DNA of 64,000 bases from GCA-003244245 sp963712995 (GTDB taxonomy: Bacteria > Actinomycetota > Actinomycetes > Mycobacteriales > Pseudonocardiaceae): NCBI GenBank assembly GCA_963712995.1, contig CAVQKH010000017.1, positions 1-64,000 of the forward strand, in the 5' to 3' direction. Positions 25,409 through 33,594 of the stretch are shown here, in pieces; position 1 is the stretch's first letter, and each line of letters starts with the position of its first letter. The notes beneath the pieces are model-generated. The model saw nothing but the letters and a program-made list of their open reading frames with translations. It had not been told where the DNA came from and did not search any database. A program made the position numbers and the translations under genes.

Positions 25409-26331
25409 GACACCGCCTGGGCGGGGACCGCGATGCGGACCCCGCCACTCTCAGTCAGCAGCGGGAGCGGGTCGAGATGCACCCCAGCAGTGGATGGTGG
25501 GACACCCTCGTTGCTCCCGCCCATGCCGCGGCCAGCCCGGACCACGTCGTAACGCTGTGCGCAACCAGGACAGGACAACAAGGCTCCCACCAGCTCCCCG
25601 CCGGTCAGCCCGGAGCCGCAGACCGGGCAGCGGTCGGCGTAGGCATACAGGCTGCCTGCCACGTTGCAGACCACCGTCGCGGTATCGGCGACCAGCGCAG
25701 GAACCAGCTGTCCCTGACGGAGACCCGCGATCCCGTTGACCTCGACCCAGGTCGAGTCCGGCAGCTCCGGCTGCCGGCTCACCTGGGTCAGGGGGAGCAG
25801 GGTGTGGCCATCCGGCGTCGCTCCCTCGGCGGGGGTTGAAACGGGATCGGTCAGCATCCCCTCCACCTCCACCTTGGTGACCTCCGGAGCGACGTCCTCG
25901 ATCCCCTTCTCGATGGCCATCTTCACCGTTAGCGCGGAGGAGGGACAGCCGTCGCAGCTGCCCTCCAACCGCAATCGCACGGTGCCATCGGGGTCCAGCC
26001 CAAGGTACTCGACGCCGCCGGCATGCGAGCCGAGATAGGGCCGGACCCGTTCCAGGGCGGCGAGGACACGTTCCTCGGTGCTCTGCGGGTGCAGATCGTG
26101 CAGCACCAGCAGGCCCGTTACTGCCTTGTCCGCGAGCAGCAGAGTGACCGCCTGCTCGTCGAGCAACTCCAGGATGCGGGCCAGACCCGCACCGTAGAAC
26201 TCGACGAGCAGGCCGACCAGCTCCTCGGCACGCCCGGCGGTCGCAGGGTCGGAGGTCGAGGCGAACTCCGCGAGCAGCGCCTCGACCCGTTCCCCAACCA
26301 CCTGGATTTCCGATGTGTTACTAGCGGGCAC
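25405..26331 (-). CDS. NifU-like domain fused to a Cys4 Rieske-fold-like domain
   Basis: 308 residues. After a helical N-terminus, residues 90-165 are a NifU C-terminal domain with the cluster-binding pair Cys126 and Cys129 (GSCDGCPSS). Residues 195-265 resemble a Rieske-type domain (VEVNGIAGLRQGQLVP, then ADRCPVCGSGLTGGEL and LLSCPGCAQRYDVV), but the two His ligands of a Rieske centre are replaced by Cys, giving Cys235, Cys238, Cys254 and Cys257. It would deliver Fe-S clusters to the hydrogenase small subunit or serve in electron transfer. It starts 4 bases after the large subunit stop and overlaps the next gene. Confidence 0.75.
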   Translation of the reverse strand: MPASNTSEIQVVGERVEALLAEFASTSDPATAGRAEELVGLLVEFYGAGLARILELLDEQAVTLLLADKAVTGLLVLHDLHPQSTEERVLAALERVRPYLGSHAGGVEYLGLDPDGTVRLRLEGSCDGCPSSALTVKMAIEKGIEDVAPEVTKVEVEGMLTDPVSTPAEGATPDGHTLLPLTQVSRQPELPDSTWVEVNGIAGLRQGQLVPALVADTATVVCNVAGSLYAYADRCPVCGSGLTGGELVGALLSCPGCAQRYDVVRAGRGMGGSNEGVPPSTAGVHLDPLPLLTESGGVRIAVPAQAVS

Positions 26332-26334
26332 GAC

Positions 26335-28137
26335 TCAGCCGCCAGTCGTGGTGAACGCGTGTGGCGTGTGCAGTCGCTGCAATTCCTTGCCTTCTCCTAG
26401 ATACATGTGCACGCCACAGGGCAGGCACGGGTCGAAGCTGCGCACCGCACGCATGATGTCGATGCCCTTGAAGCTCGCCGGTGGGTTCTCCTCGAAGATC
26501 GGCGTGTTCTGCACGGCGTCCTCGTAGGGGCCCGGCGTCCCGTAGATGTCGCGGACACTGCCGTTCCACGGGGTGGGCGGGTACGGGTGGTAGTTGGCGA
26601 TCTTCCCGTCCTGTATCACCATGTGGTGCGACAGCACACCGCGGACCGCCTCGGTCCATCCACAGCTGATCGCTTCCTTGGGCACCTTGAACGGCTCCCA
26701 GGTCTTGGTGCGACCAGCACGCACCTCGGCCAGGGCCTTCTCCACGAAGTGCAGCGCGAGGGCCGCGGAGTAGGCCTGGAAGTAGGTCCGAGCCCGGTTG
26801 CGCTCGATCGCGTTGGACAGCGGCTTGCCTGCCTTGTCGTACGGGATCTTCCACTCGAAGCTGACCTCGGGCTTGGTCATCGTCCTTGGCAGGTTGATGA
26901 TCACGCTCTTGCCGGTGGCCTTGACGCCGCCGGTGTCCACCAGCCCGGACAGCGCCGTCGGCCACAGCCGAGCGAGCGGTCCACCGCCGGTGTCGAGGGC
27001 GAGGTGGTCCTTGCCGTCGAACCACCGAGGCGACATGGTCCAGCTGTACGGACCGTTGAAGTCACGCTTGGCCGGCCGCGGGATGGTGTGCTGGTTCCAC
27101 GGGTGGCGCCGGTCGATCGGGTTACCCAGCGGGTCCTTGTCGACGAAGATCTCCTGGCCGTCCCAGTCCTCGTAGAACGAGGAGCCGAGCAGGATCCGCA
27201 GCCCGACGTTGATCTTCACCAGGTCGTTGGTGACCAGCTTGCCGTCCACCACCACACCCGGGGTGACGAACATCTTCCGGCCCCAGTTGGTCATGTTCTT
27301 GTAGTTGAAGTCGCAGTGGTCCGGGTCGTTGAGCGCACCCCAGCAACCCAGCAACACCCGACGCCGTCCGACCTCTTCGTAACCAGGCATTGCGTCGTAG
27401 AAGAAGTTGAACAGGTCGTCGTGCAGCGGCACGATCCGCTTGCAGAACTCCACATACCGCATGAGGCGGGTGTAGTAATCGGTGAACAATTGGTGGGTGG
27501 CCACGGTGCCGGTGCCGCCCGGGTACAACGTGGAGGGGTGCACGTGGCGACCCTCCATGAGGCAGAACATCTCCCGCGTGTACCGCGAGACCTGCAGCGC
27601 CTCGCGGTAGAACTCACCCGAGAGCGGGTTGAGCGCCCGCATGATGTCGCCGATGTACTTGTACCCGTGGGCTTCGGCCTGCGGGCACGGAGTGCGGTTG
27701 GCCAGGTCGAGGACGCCGGGGTTGGTCTCGGCGACCATCTTCTCGCAGTAGTCGACCCCGACCAGGTTCTCCTGGAAGATGTTGTGGTCGAACATGTACT
27801 CGGCTGCTTCACCGAGGTTGATGATCCATTCGCCGAGATGCGGTGGGACCACCCCGTAGGCCATGTTCTGGTTGTACACCGAACACGTGGCGTGGTTGTC
27901 GCCGCAAATCCCACAGATGCGACTGGTGATGAAGTGGGCGTCGCGTGGGTCCTTGCCCTTCATGAAGATGGAGTACCCACGGAAAACGGACGAACTGCTG
28001 TGGCACTCGGCCACTCGCTTCGCCCCGAAGTCAATCTTGGTGTAAATACCGAGGCTGCCGACGATCCGGGTTACCGGATCCCACACCATCTCGGTGAGTT
28101 GGCCAGTGGAGCTGTGCTTTGATGCGGTGCTTGTCAT
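26335..28137 (-). CDS. hhyL: [NiFe]-hydrogenase large subunit, group 1h (HhyL)
   Basis: 600 residues. The four active-site Cys are Cys75 and Cys78 (RICGICGDNH) and Cys571 and Cys574 (DPCLPCGVH). The form RICGICGDNHATCS and SFDPCLPCGVHMY fits group 1h, the high-affinity, oxygen-tolerant enzymes known from Streptomyces and Ralstonia. A 23-residue tail after His577 should be cut by the maturation protease. The enzyme oxidises H2 and passes electrons to the respiratory chain; use of atmospheric H2 is known for the group, not shown here. Follows hhyS by 32 bases. Confidence 0.96.
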   Translation of the reverse strand: MTSTASKHSSTGQLTEMVWDPVTRIVGSLGIYTKIDFGAKRVAECHSSSSVFRGYSIFMKGKDPRDAHFITSRICGICGDNHATCSVYNQNMAYGVVPPHLGEWIINLGEAAEYMFDHNIFQENLVGVDYCEKMVAETNPGVLDLANRTPCPQAEAHGYKYIGDIMRALNPLSGEFYREALQVSRYTREMFCLMEGRHVHPSTLYPGGTGTVATHQLFTDYYTRLMRYVEFCKRIVPLHDDLFNFFYDAMPGYEEVGRRRVLLGCWGALNDPDHCDFNYKNMTNWGRKMFVTPGVVVDGKLVTNDLVKINVGLRILLGSSFYEDWDGQEIFVDKDPLGNPIDRRHPWNQHTIPRPAKRDFNGPYSWTMSPRWFDGKDHLALDTGGGPLARLWPTALSGLVDTGGVKATGKSVIINLPRTMTKPEVSFEWKIPYDKAGKPLSNAIERNRARTYFQAYSAALALHFVEKALAEVRAGRTKTWEPFKVPKEAISCGWTEAVRGVLSHHMVIQDGKIANYHPYPPTPWNGSVRDIYGTPGPYEDAVQNTPIFEENPPASFKGIDIMRAVRSFDPCLPCGVHMYLGEGKELQRLHTPHAFTTTGG

Positions 28138-28169
28138 CGTCTAGATGCCTTTCTCCAGCCGGTCGGCGA

Positions 28170-29207
28170 TCACCAGGACGGCTTGTAGCCGGTCTCGAGC
28201 GTGCGGCCCTTCTTGCGCCACTTGGGCTCGGAGTCGGTCTTCTTGAGCGTGATATTGCGCAGCGACCGGATGACCGAGCCGTAGGCCATGCTCGCGGTCC
28301 CCGACACCAAAGAACCCGGAGGTGCGTCCATGAACGGCATGAACTTGTCCGGGAAGCCGGGCATGGTGCAGCCGATGCAGATACCACCCACGTTCGGGCA
28401 GCCACCCACACCGTTGATCCAGCCCCGCTTGGGCACGTTGCACTTCACGACCGGGCCCCAGCAGCCCAGCTTCACCAAGCACTTCGGTGAGTCGTAGGTC
28501 TTGGCGAACTCGCCCTGCTCGTAGTAACCGGCCCGGTCACAGCCCTCGTGCACGGTAGCGCCGAACAACCACTGCGGGCGCAGGTGCTCGTCCAACGGGA
28601 TCATCGGAGCAGCGCCGGCGGCCTGGTAGAGCAGGTACAGGATCGTCTCGGACAGGTTGTCCGGGTGGACCGGGCAGCCGGGCACGCAGACGATCGGGAT
28701 ACCGGCCTTGGACTTCCAGTCCCAGCCCAGGTAGTCCGGCACACCCATGGCACCGGTCGGGTTCCCCGCCATACCGTGGATACCACCGTAGGTGGCACAG
28801 GTGCCGACCGCGAGCACAATCGTCGCCTTGGGTGCTAGCTTGTCGATCCACTCGTTGATCGTGATCGGCTGCATGGTCTCGTGGTTGTACCCGAAACCGG
28901 TGAAGTAGCCGTCACCGTTGATTGCCTCGTTCGGGATGGATCCCTCGAGGACGAGTACGAACGGTTCCAACTCGCCCCTGTCGGCCTTGTGGAACCACTC
29001 GATAAAGGTGTCGGCACCCTGGTCGGGGCCGCATTCGAAATCGATCAGGGGCCAGTGCACCGCAATCTTGGGCAGGCCGGGAAGGGCTCCCAGCGCAATC
29101 TCCTCGATGCTCGGCTGCGTCGCCGCTGTCAGCGCAACCGAGTCTCCATCGCAGGACAGGCCACAGTTGATCCAGAGAATATGAATTGGGCTCTCTTCTT
29201 CAGCCAT
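28170..29207 (-). CDS. hhyS: [NiFe]-hydrogenase small subunit, group 1h (HhyS)
   Basis: 345 residues. It lacks a Tat signal, as expected for group 1h. The proximal cluster region INCGLSCDGDS has Cys15, Cys19 and Asp20; in the Ralstonia enzyme of this type one cluster ligand is Asp. Further cluster ligands are in VGTCATYGG, VPGCPVHP, CLVKLGCWGPVVKC and CPNVGGICIGCTMPGFP. It binds three Fe-S clusters that carry electrons away from the HhyL site. The gene overlaps the upstream SIS gene by eight bases. Confidence 0.96.
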   Translation of the reverse strand: MAEEESPIHILWINCGLSCDGDSVALTAATQPSIEEIALGALPGLPKIAVHWPLIDFECGPDQGADTFIEWFHKADRGELEPFVLVLEGSIPNEAINGDGYFTGFGYNHETMQPITINEWIDKLAPKATIVLAVGTCATYGGIHGMAGNPTGAMGVPDYLGWDWKSKAGIPIVCVPGCPVHPDNLSETILYLLYQAAGAAPMIPLDEHLRPQWLFGATVHEGCDRAGYYEQGEFAKTYDSPKCLVKLGCWGPVVKCNVPKRGWINGVGGCPNVGGICIGCTMPGFPDKFMPFMDAPPGSLVSGTASMAYGSVIRSLRNITLKKTDSEPKWRKKGRTLETGYKPSW

Positions 29208-30003
29208 GATCCCCTACTCCACGAGCGACCTCACGTCGCTCTACTTGTGCCGGATCTCGCCTTCCGGTGGTCAGCTCGTTGAGCGTGAGCTCCCACAGCG
29301 TGTGGTAGATCGTGGTCTGCGCCTCCTGGATCCGGTGCACGGAGTCAGAAGGAACCACGAACAGATGGTCGATGCTGCCCAGCTCGGCCATTGCCCCGCC
29401 CTCGTAGCCCGCCAGACCAACGGTGAGCAGGCCGAGCCTGCCCGCCTCCTGGAAGGCACGCACGAGATTGGTTGAGTTGCCCGAAGTGGACAGCCCGACG
29501 ACGACGTCACCGCGCCGCCCGAACGCTGCGATCTGCCGGGCGAAGACGACGTCAAATGAGACGTCGTTCGACAGCGCCGTCAGCACCGCGATATCACCGG
29601 TGAGCGCGAAGGCGGGCAACGCCCGCCGTCCCGGACCCGGATGGAGGAACAGGCTAGCGAGGTCGGCTGCATCGGTGCAGCTCCCCCCGTTGCCTATGGC
29701 GAACAGTCGGCCGCCGCCTGCGAACGACGCCGCCATTTCCGAGGCGCACGTGACCAGCCGCTGGCTCTCCTGAGCCAGCACCTCACGTCGCAGCGCCACG
29801 ATCTGGTGCACCTTGTCCACTGTGGAACGGCGCACCTCGGCCAGGACCGCCTCGAGATCTCCTGCTGCGGGGCTGTCCTGACCGACGTTGTCAGAGTGTG
29901 CGTACAAGAACGGGTACAAGGTGGCCAGGTCATCGGACCGGGACTGGGCGGCCGACAGGGCGGCGCGGCTGGTCGAGTCATGACCGTTGGTTCCCGGGTT
30001 CAT
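29200..30003 (-). CDS. SIS-domain sugar isomerase-like protein (GmhA-like), second copy
   Basis: 267 residues from ATG 30003, overlapping the HypC-like stop as ATGA; no conserved sequence lies upstream. The SIS fold shows FAIGNGGSCTDAADLASLF (phosphosugar loop), ALSNDVSFDVVFARQI and VVGLSTSGNSTNLVRAF, very close to phosphoheptose isomerases. Genes of this kind accompany group 1h hydrogenases; the reason is not known to me. It overlaps hhyS by eight bases and is translated together with it. Confidence 0.85.
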   Translation of the reverse strand: MNPGTNGHDSTSRAALSAAQSRSDDLATLYPFLYAHSDNVGQDSPAAGDLEAVLAEVRRSTVDKVHQIVALRREVLAQESQRLVTCASEMAASFAGGGRLFAIGNGGSCTDAADLASLFLHPGPGRRALPAFALTGDIAVLTALSNDVSFDVVFARQIAAFGRRGDVVVGLSTSGNSTNLVRAFQEAGRLGLLTVGLAGYEGGAMAELGSIDHLFVVPSDSVHRIQEAQTTIYHTLWELTLNELTTGRRDPAQVERREVARGVGDHG

Positions 30004-30227
30004 GAGCTTGCCCCCCCTGAGCGCCCGAGGACTGCGATGGCCTCTTTGGCGTGCACGAGGATCTCGTCCCCGATCTGCGCCGAGACGAACGCAACGCTCA
30101 CTTCCTCCAGGCCGGATCCGGTGTCCACCACGGCCAACTCGTCGGGGAGCAGCTCGACGACGCGGACCGCGACGGCCTGATCCGAGCAGGTGATGCACAC
30201 CTCGCCGTGGCATTCCGGAACGCTCAT
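30000..30227 (-). CDS. Second HypC/HupF-like chaperone
   Basis: 75 residues. ATG at 30227 overlaps the upstream SIS gene's stop by four bases. It resembles HypC in size and in EVCITCSDQAVAVRVVELLPDELAVVDTGSG and VSAQIGDEILVHAKEAIAVL, but the N-terminal MCLG is replaced by MSVPECHGEVCITCSD, so the usual Cys2 is shifted; Cys6, Cys11 or Cys14 could serve. It may be a dedicated HhyL chaperone distinct from the hypC product at 21904. Confidence 0.75.
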   Translation of the reverse strand: MSVPECHGEVCITCSDQAVAVRVVELLPDELAVVDTGSGLEEVSVAFVSAQIGDEILVHAKEAIAVLGRSGGASS

Positions 30228-30844
30228 GCGACGGCCCTCGGTTCCAGGAGGTCCGGATGCTGGAGGAACACGTGAACCAGCTCCCAGAGCACGTGGTACG
30301 CGGTGACGTGCACTTCCTTGATCACTCGCGGGTCGTCGGCGTGGGCTACCACGATGTGGTCGGCACCTTGACCAGACACGATCTGGCCACCGTCGCCGCC
30401 GACGAGCGCGATCGTGAGCATGTCCAGCTCGCGGGCCGCGGCCAGCCCGCGCAGGACGTTGCCGCAGTTGCCGTCGGGGGAGATACCCAACGCGATATCC
30501 TGCGCGGACGCCAGGTGACGCAACTGGTGGGCGAAGACCTCATCGAAGCCTTCCGTACCGGCGATCCCGGTCACCGTCGCGACGTCCGCGGTCAGCGAGA
30601 TGGCGGGCAGGGCGCGCTTGCCCATGATCACCGGGTGGACGAACTCGACCACGACGTGCTGGGCATCGGTGCTGGCTGTCCCGTTGCCGAAGACCACCAG
30701 TGTGCCCCCGCGGTGGAACCGAACGGCCATCGCGTGGCAGGCGGTCGCGATCGTGGAGGCGTCGTCAGCTAGTTGGTAAAGAGGTGCTACCCGCCGCTCG
30801 AACAATTCCGCGGCGGTGGCGGTCCCGGTGGGTGACCCGGACAC
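30224..30844 (-). CDS. SIS-domain protein (GmhA-like), first gene of the hydrogenase operon
   Basis: 206 residues from GTG at 30844, chosen because GGGAGG lies eight bases before it; an ATG ten codons upstream at 30874 has no ribosome-binding site and lies almost on a CRP-like palindrome. The SIS fold shows VVFGNGTASTDAQHVVVEF, TGIAGTEGFDEVFAHQL and GISPDGNCGNVLRGL. Compared with the second copy the GNGGS loop is GNGTAS and the second loop STSGNS is SPDGNC, so substrate use may differ. Overlaps the HypC-like gene by four bases. Confidence 0.85.
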   Translation of the reverse strand: MSGSPTGTATAAELFERRVAPLYQLADDASTIATACHAMAVRFHRGGTLVVFGNGTASTDAQHVVVEFVHPVIMGKRALPAISLTADVATVTGIAGTEGFDEVFAHQLRHLASAQDIALGISPDGNCGNVLRGLAAARELDMLTIALVGGDGGQIVSGQGADHIVVAHADDPRVIKEVHVTAYHVLWELVHVFLQHPDLLEPRAVA

Positions 30845-30877
30845 GCCGCACACCTCCCGACCCTGGTTGGTCATGCA

Positions 30878-30893
30878 CGTGAGTCACATCACG
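30878..30893. promoter_or_regulatory. CRP/FNR-family-like operator upstream of the hydrogenase operon
   Basis: CGTGAGTCACATCACG: arms CGTGA and TCACG are perfect inverted copies around six bases, matching the TGTGA-N6-TCACA type recognised by CRP/GlxR proteins. It lies 34 bases before the GTG start. Which protein binds, and whether it activates or represses, cannot be read here. Confidence 0.5.
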
Positions 30894-30989
30894 ATAGGGG
30901 TGCTGTCACCGAGGGGCAAGTGCACACGTCAAGTTGGTTCATCCGGATTTCACCAAACAGCTCCCTCCGCACCCCCAAGCCCCATCCTC

Positions 30990-31058
30990 CCTCCCGATAG
31001 GGAGACATATCGGGCTAATCGGGTACCCGTGACCCCGATATGTCTCCCTATCGGGAGG
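30990..31058. repeat. Perfect 25-bp inverted repeat between divergent genes
   Basis: Arms 30990-31014 and 31034-31058 are exact reverse complements around 19 bases. Each arm holds its own small hairpin (CTCCCGATAGGGAG and CTCCCTATCGGGAG), and the loop contains the palindrome CGGGTACCCG (31020-31029). The position, between divergent genes, makes an ordinary terminator unlikely; a MITE-like or REP-like element or a large operator fits better. Confidence 0.85.
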
Positions 31059-31148
31059 CGGGGCAGGAAAGTGGGAGCGAAGCGGGGGGTTCCCGCGTTG
31101 GGCGGGATGGAGGATCCCGCACCTGCCGAGCTTCAGGGAGCCTGAGTC

Positions 31149-31592
31149 ATGCCAGTACTGCTGGTCCTGCTCGTCGCCACCGCCATCGAGGTGACGGTGC
31201 TCATCGCGGTGGGGCACGCGATCGGAGTGCTCGCCACCATCGGGCTGCTGATCCTCGCCTCTCTGATCGGGGCTGCCCTGCTGCGACGCGAGGGAGCCCG
31301 CACGCTGAGGGCGTTCGCCGAGGCGGTCCGAACCCGTAAGCCCCCGCACCGAGAACTGGTCGATGGCATGCTGATCGCCATCGCGGGGATGCTCATCGTG
31401 CTGCCTGGCTTCGTGTCCGACGTCGTGGGCCTGCTGCTGCTTCTGCCGCCCACCCGCGCGCTGGCCCGGCAACGGATGCTGCGCTGGGCGGTGCCGCATA
31501 CACCACCGCTCTACCCGCCAGGTGGCGTGGTCGAAGGCGAGGTCGTCGACGATCCGCCCGCGCCGCGCTCACCGAGTGGCGAGCATCGCTGA
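31149..31592 (+). CDS. fxsA: FxsA family membrane protein
   Basis: 147 residues. FxsA fold with membrane segments about 3-22 (LLVLLVATAIEVTVLIAVG), 26-45 and 75-95 (MLIAIAGMLIVLPGFVSD), the family's GFVSD motif and an acidic Pro-rich C-terminus. AGGGAG lies eight bases upstream of ATG. In mycobacteria and related genera fxsA lies near ppm1 and rbpA, which here are about 12 kb away because of an intervening cluster. Confidence 0.88.
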   Translation: MPVLLVLLVATAIEVTVLIAVGHAIGVLATIGLLILASLIGAALLRREGARTLRAFAEAVRTRKPPHRELVDGMLIAIAGMLIVLPGFVSDVVGLLLLLPPTRALARQRMLRWAVPHTPPLYPPGGVVEGEVVDDPPAPRSPSGEHR

Positions 31593-31646
31593 CCGGAGGT
31601 TCCCGGCGGCCCGGAGGTTGCGGGAATCGCGGAGGTTTCGGGAATA
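31593..31646 (+). repeat. Three tandem 18-bp copies between fxsA and the amidohydrolase
   Basis: Copies start at 31593, 31611 and 31629. The unit is (C/G)CGGAGGTT followed by a variable nonamer; copies two and three end CGGGAAT. The third may double as leader sequence for the amidohydrolase gene. Confidence 0.65.
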
Positions 31647-31655
31647 CTGCCGCGC

Positions 31656-33236
31656 ATGAGCACTACGTTGCTGCTGGATGGGCGCATCCCGTCGGTTGCC
31701 GGGGCCACCGCGCTGGCCATCGCCGACGGGATGGTCGCCTGGGCGGGGGACGACAGCACGGGCCGGGTCTGTTTCGGCGATGCCGACGAAGTACTCGAAC
31801 TGGATGGCGCGCTGGTCACGCCGGCCTTCGTGGACGCTCACGTGCATGCGACCTCGGCCGGCCTACTCGCCGGAGGGCTCGATCTCAGTGACTGCGACAC
31901 GCTTGCTCAGTGCCTGGACCGGGTGGCGCAGCAGGCCCGCCCCGGCGTGGTGTTGTGGGGACACGGGTGGGATGAGACGGCCTGGCCGGAGGGTCGCCCA
32001 CCTACCCGTACAGAGCTGGACCGCGCATCGGGAGGCGCGCCGGTGTACCTGTCCCGGATCGACGGGCACAGCGCCGCGGTGTCCTCAGGACTCCTGGACC
32101 GCGCCGCAGAGGCCTCCAGCGCGCCCGGTTGGGCGGCCGAGGGACCACTGACCCAGGAGGCACACCACCACGCCCGCCGCGTCGCCCGCGCGTCGATCAC
32201 ACCCAGCCAGCGGCGCGCCGCCCAACGAGCGTTCTTGGACAACGCCGCTGCCCGCGGGATCGCGGTGGTGCACGAGTGCGCGGGCCCGGAGGTCTCCAGC
32301 GCCGACGATCTCGCCGACCTGCTGGCAACCGGCCACGGTGTTGATCGACCCCGTGTCGATCAACACGGGGTCGATCAACACGGGGTCGAGGTGGTCGGCT
32401 ACTGGGGTCAGGCGGTCAGTACACCTGAGCAGGCCCGCGAGGTGCTCGCAGCTACCGGGGCGCACGGGCTGGCGGGTGACCTGTTCTGCGACGGGGCGCT
32501 CGGCTCGCGCACCGCAGCGCTGCGCACCCCCTACGCGGACGCCCCCGGCACCCGGGGCGGGTGCTACCTCGACGCATCGCAGATCGCCGCGCACCTCACG
32601 GCCTGCACCGTGGCCGGCATCCAGGCCGGATTCCACGTGATCGGGGACGCGGCGGCCGATGCGGTGGTGGCCGGCTTCGCGGCGGCGGAGGCCGAGATCG
32701 GCGCCACCGCGCTACGGCAGCGCAGGCATCGGCTCGAGCATCTGGAGATGGTGGAGCCCGAGCAGGCCCGCCAGCTGGCTGCCTGGGGTGTGGTGGCCAG
32801 CGTGCAGCCGGCCTTCGACGCTGCCTGGGGTGGTGCGGAGGGGATGTATGCGCTGCGATTGGGGAGATCTCGGGCAGCCGCGATGAATCGCTTCGCGCTG
32901 CTCGAGAAATCAGGTGTGGTGCTGGCGTTCGGTTCCGACGCGCCGGTCACGCCGGTCGACCCGTGGGCTGCGGTGCGCGCCGCGACAGGACACCGCAGCC
33001 CCGGCTCGGAGATCGGCGCTATGGAGGCACTCGCGGCGCACACCTACGGCGGGTACCGCGCCGCCGCCGTAACCGACCCGCTGGCCGGCACTCTCACCCC
33101 GGGTGCACCGGCGTCCTACACGATCTGGGACGGCGCCGAATTTCCTGGCTCCCATTCCCCCTCGTGCCTGCGCACCGTTCACCGTGGCCGGATCCTCTTC
33201 GACCGCGACGGCAATTCAGCCCACGGTAGAGGCTGA
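31656..33236 (+). CDS. Amidohydrolase family 3 protein (YtcJ-like)
   Basis: 526 residues. The metal-dependent hydrolase fold is shown by AFVDAHVHATSAGLL (HxH), HGWDETAWPEGRPP, VVHECAGPE, AGFHVIGDAAADAVV, HRLEHLEMV and LAFGSDAPVTPVDPWAAV. Family-3 members are predicted N-acyl amide or formamide hydrolases. A compound 15-bp repeat (32340-32385) inserts GVDRPRVDQHGVDQHGVEV into a loop. It follows fxsA by 63 bases and precedes the lanthipeptide cluster on the same strand. Confidence 0.88.
   Translation: MSTTLLLDGRIPSVAGATALAIADGMVAWAGDDSTGRVCFGDADEVLELDGALVTPAFVDAHVHATSAGLLAGGLDLSDCDTLAQCLDRVAQQARPGVVLWGHGWDETAWPEGRPPTRTELDRASGGAPVYLSRIDGHSAAVSSGLLDRAAEASSAPGWAAEGPLTQEAHHHARRVARASITPSQRRAAQRAFLDNAAARGIAVVHECAGPEVSSADDLADLLATGHGVDRPRVDQHGVDQHGVEVVGYWGQAVSTPEQAREVLAATGAHGLAGDLFCDGALGSRTAALRTPYADAPGTRGGCYLDASQIAAHLTACTVAGIQAGFHVIGDAAADAVVAGFAAAEAEIGATALRQRRHRLEHLEMVEPEQARQLAAWGVVASVQPAFDAAWGGAEGMYALRLGRSRAAAMNRFALLEKSGVVLAFGSDAPVTPVDPWAAVRAATGHRSPGSEIGAMEALAAHTYGGYRAAAVTDPLAGTLTPGAPASYTIWDGAEFPGSHSPSCLRTVHRGRILFDRDGNSAHGRG
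32340..32385 (+). repeat. Inverted plus tandem 15-bp repeat inside the amidohydrolase gene
   Basis: TCGATCAACACGGGG occurs at 32356-32370 and 32371-32385. GTTGATCGACCCCGTG (32340-32355) is the reverse complement of bases 32364-32379. The reading frame stays open. Confidence 0.8.
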
Positions 33237-33594
33237 GCCCAGCGAGAATCTGCGAACACTGGTCACTTTCTGCACATTTGACGAAGACGTACGATATTAC
33301 GTCAAATGGCGTAGTCGAATCGACCAGAACGAGCACCCTGTCCACTTTACGTTACATCTTCCTAGTGACACGTTCGTTCCGGCGTAACAGTTTGGCCAGG
33401 TCCCCGATTAACCTTTCAGACGTGCTGGCCCCTCCACGCGAGGTGCGGTACGAGATGGCGTGCGAGGGAGTGAGATCTTGCTTGGCGGCAACCCGGCTCA
33501 GGCAGAGATCTACAAAGTGAGAGCACGGACGATCTGATCCAATGCGCCAATAGAAACACTTCAACCCCAAGCTGAACCTTGGAGTTCACGAAGA
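33237..33594. other. 358-bp gap with promoter region of the lanthipeptide cluster
   Basis: The gap is AT-rich relative to its neighbours, as usual upstream of a horizontally acquired cluster. A minus-strand frame (33352-33570, TTG start) of 72 codons has a Ser/Arg-rich sequence with ISYRTSRGGASTSERLIGDL that could be a small DNA-binding protein divergent from lanL, but there is no ribosome-binding site and I cannot name a family. No -10/-35 pair stood out. Confidence 0.4.

Noticed and set aside
26407..28122. Long 571-codon open frame antisense to hhyL
   Set aside because: It is the mirror of a highly biased GC-rich gene; protein has no domain and no ribosome-binding site.
30939..31499. Minus-strand frame across the 25-bp inverted repeat and fxsA
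   Set aside because: Reads through the palindrome and the fxsA coding region with no conserved sequence.
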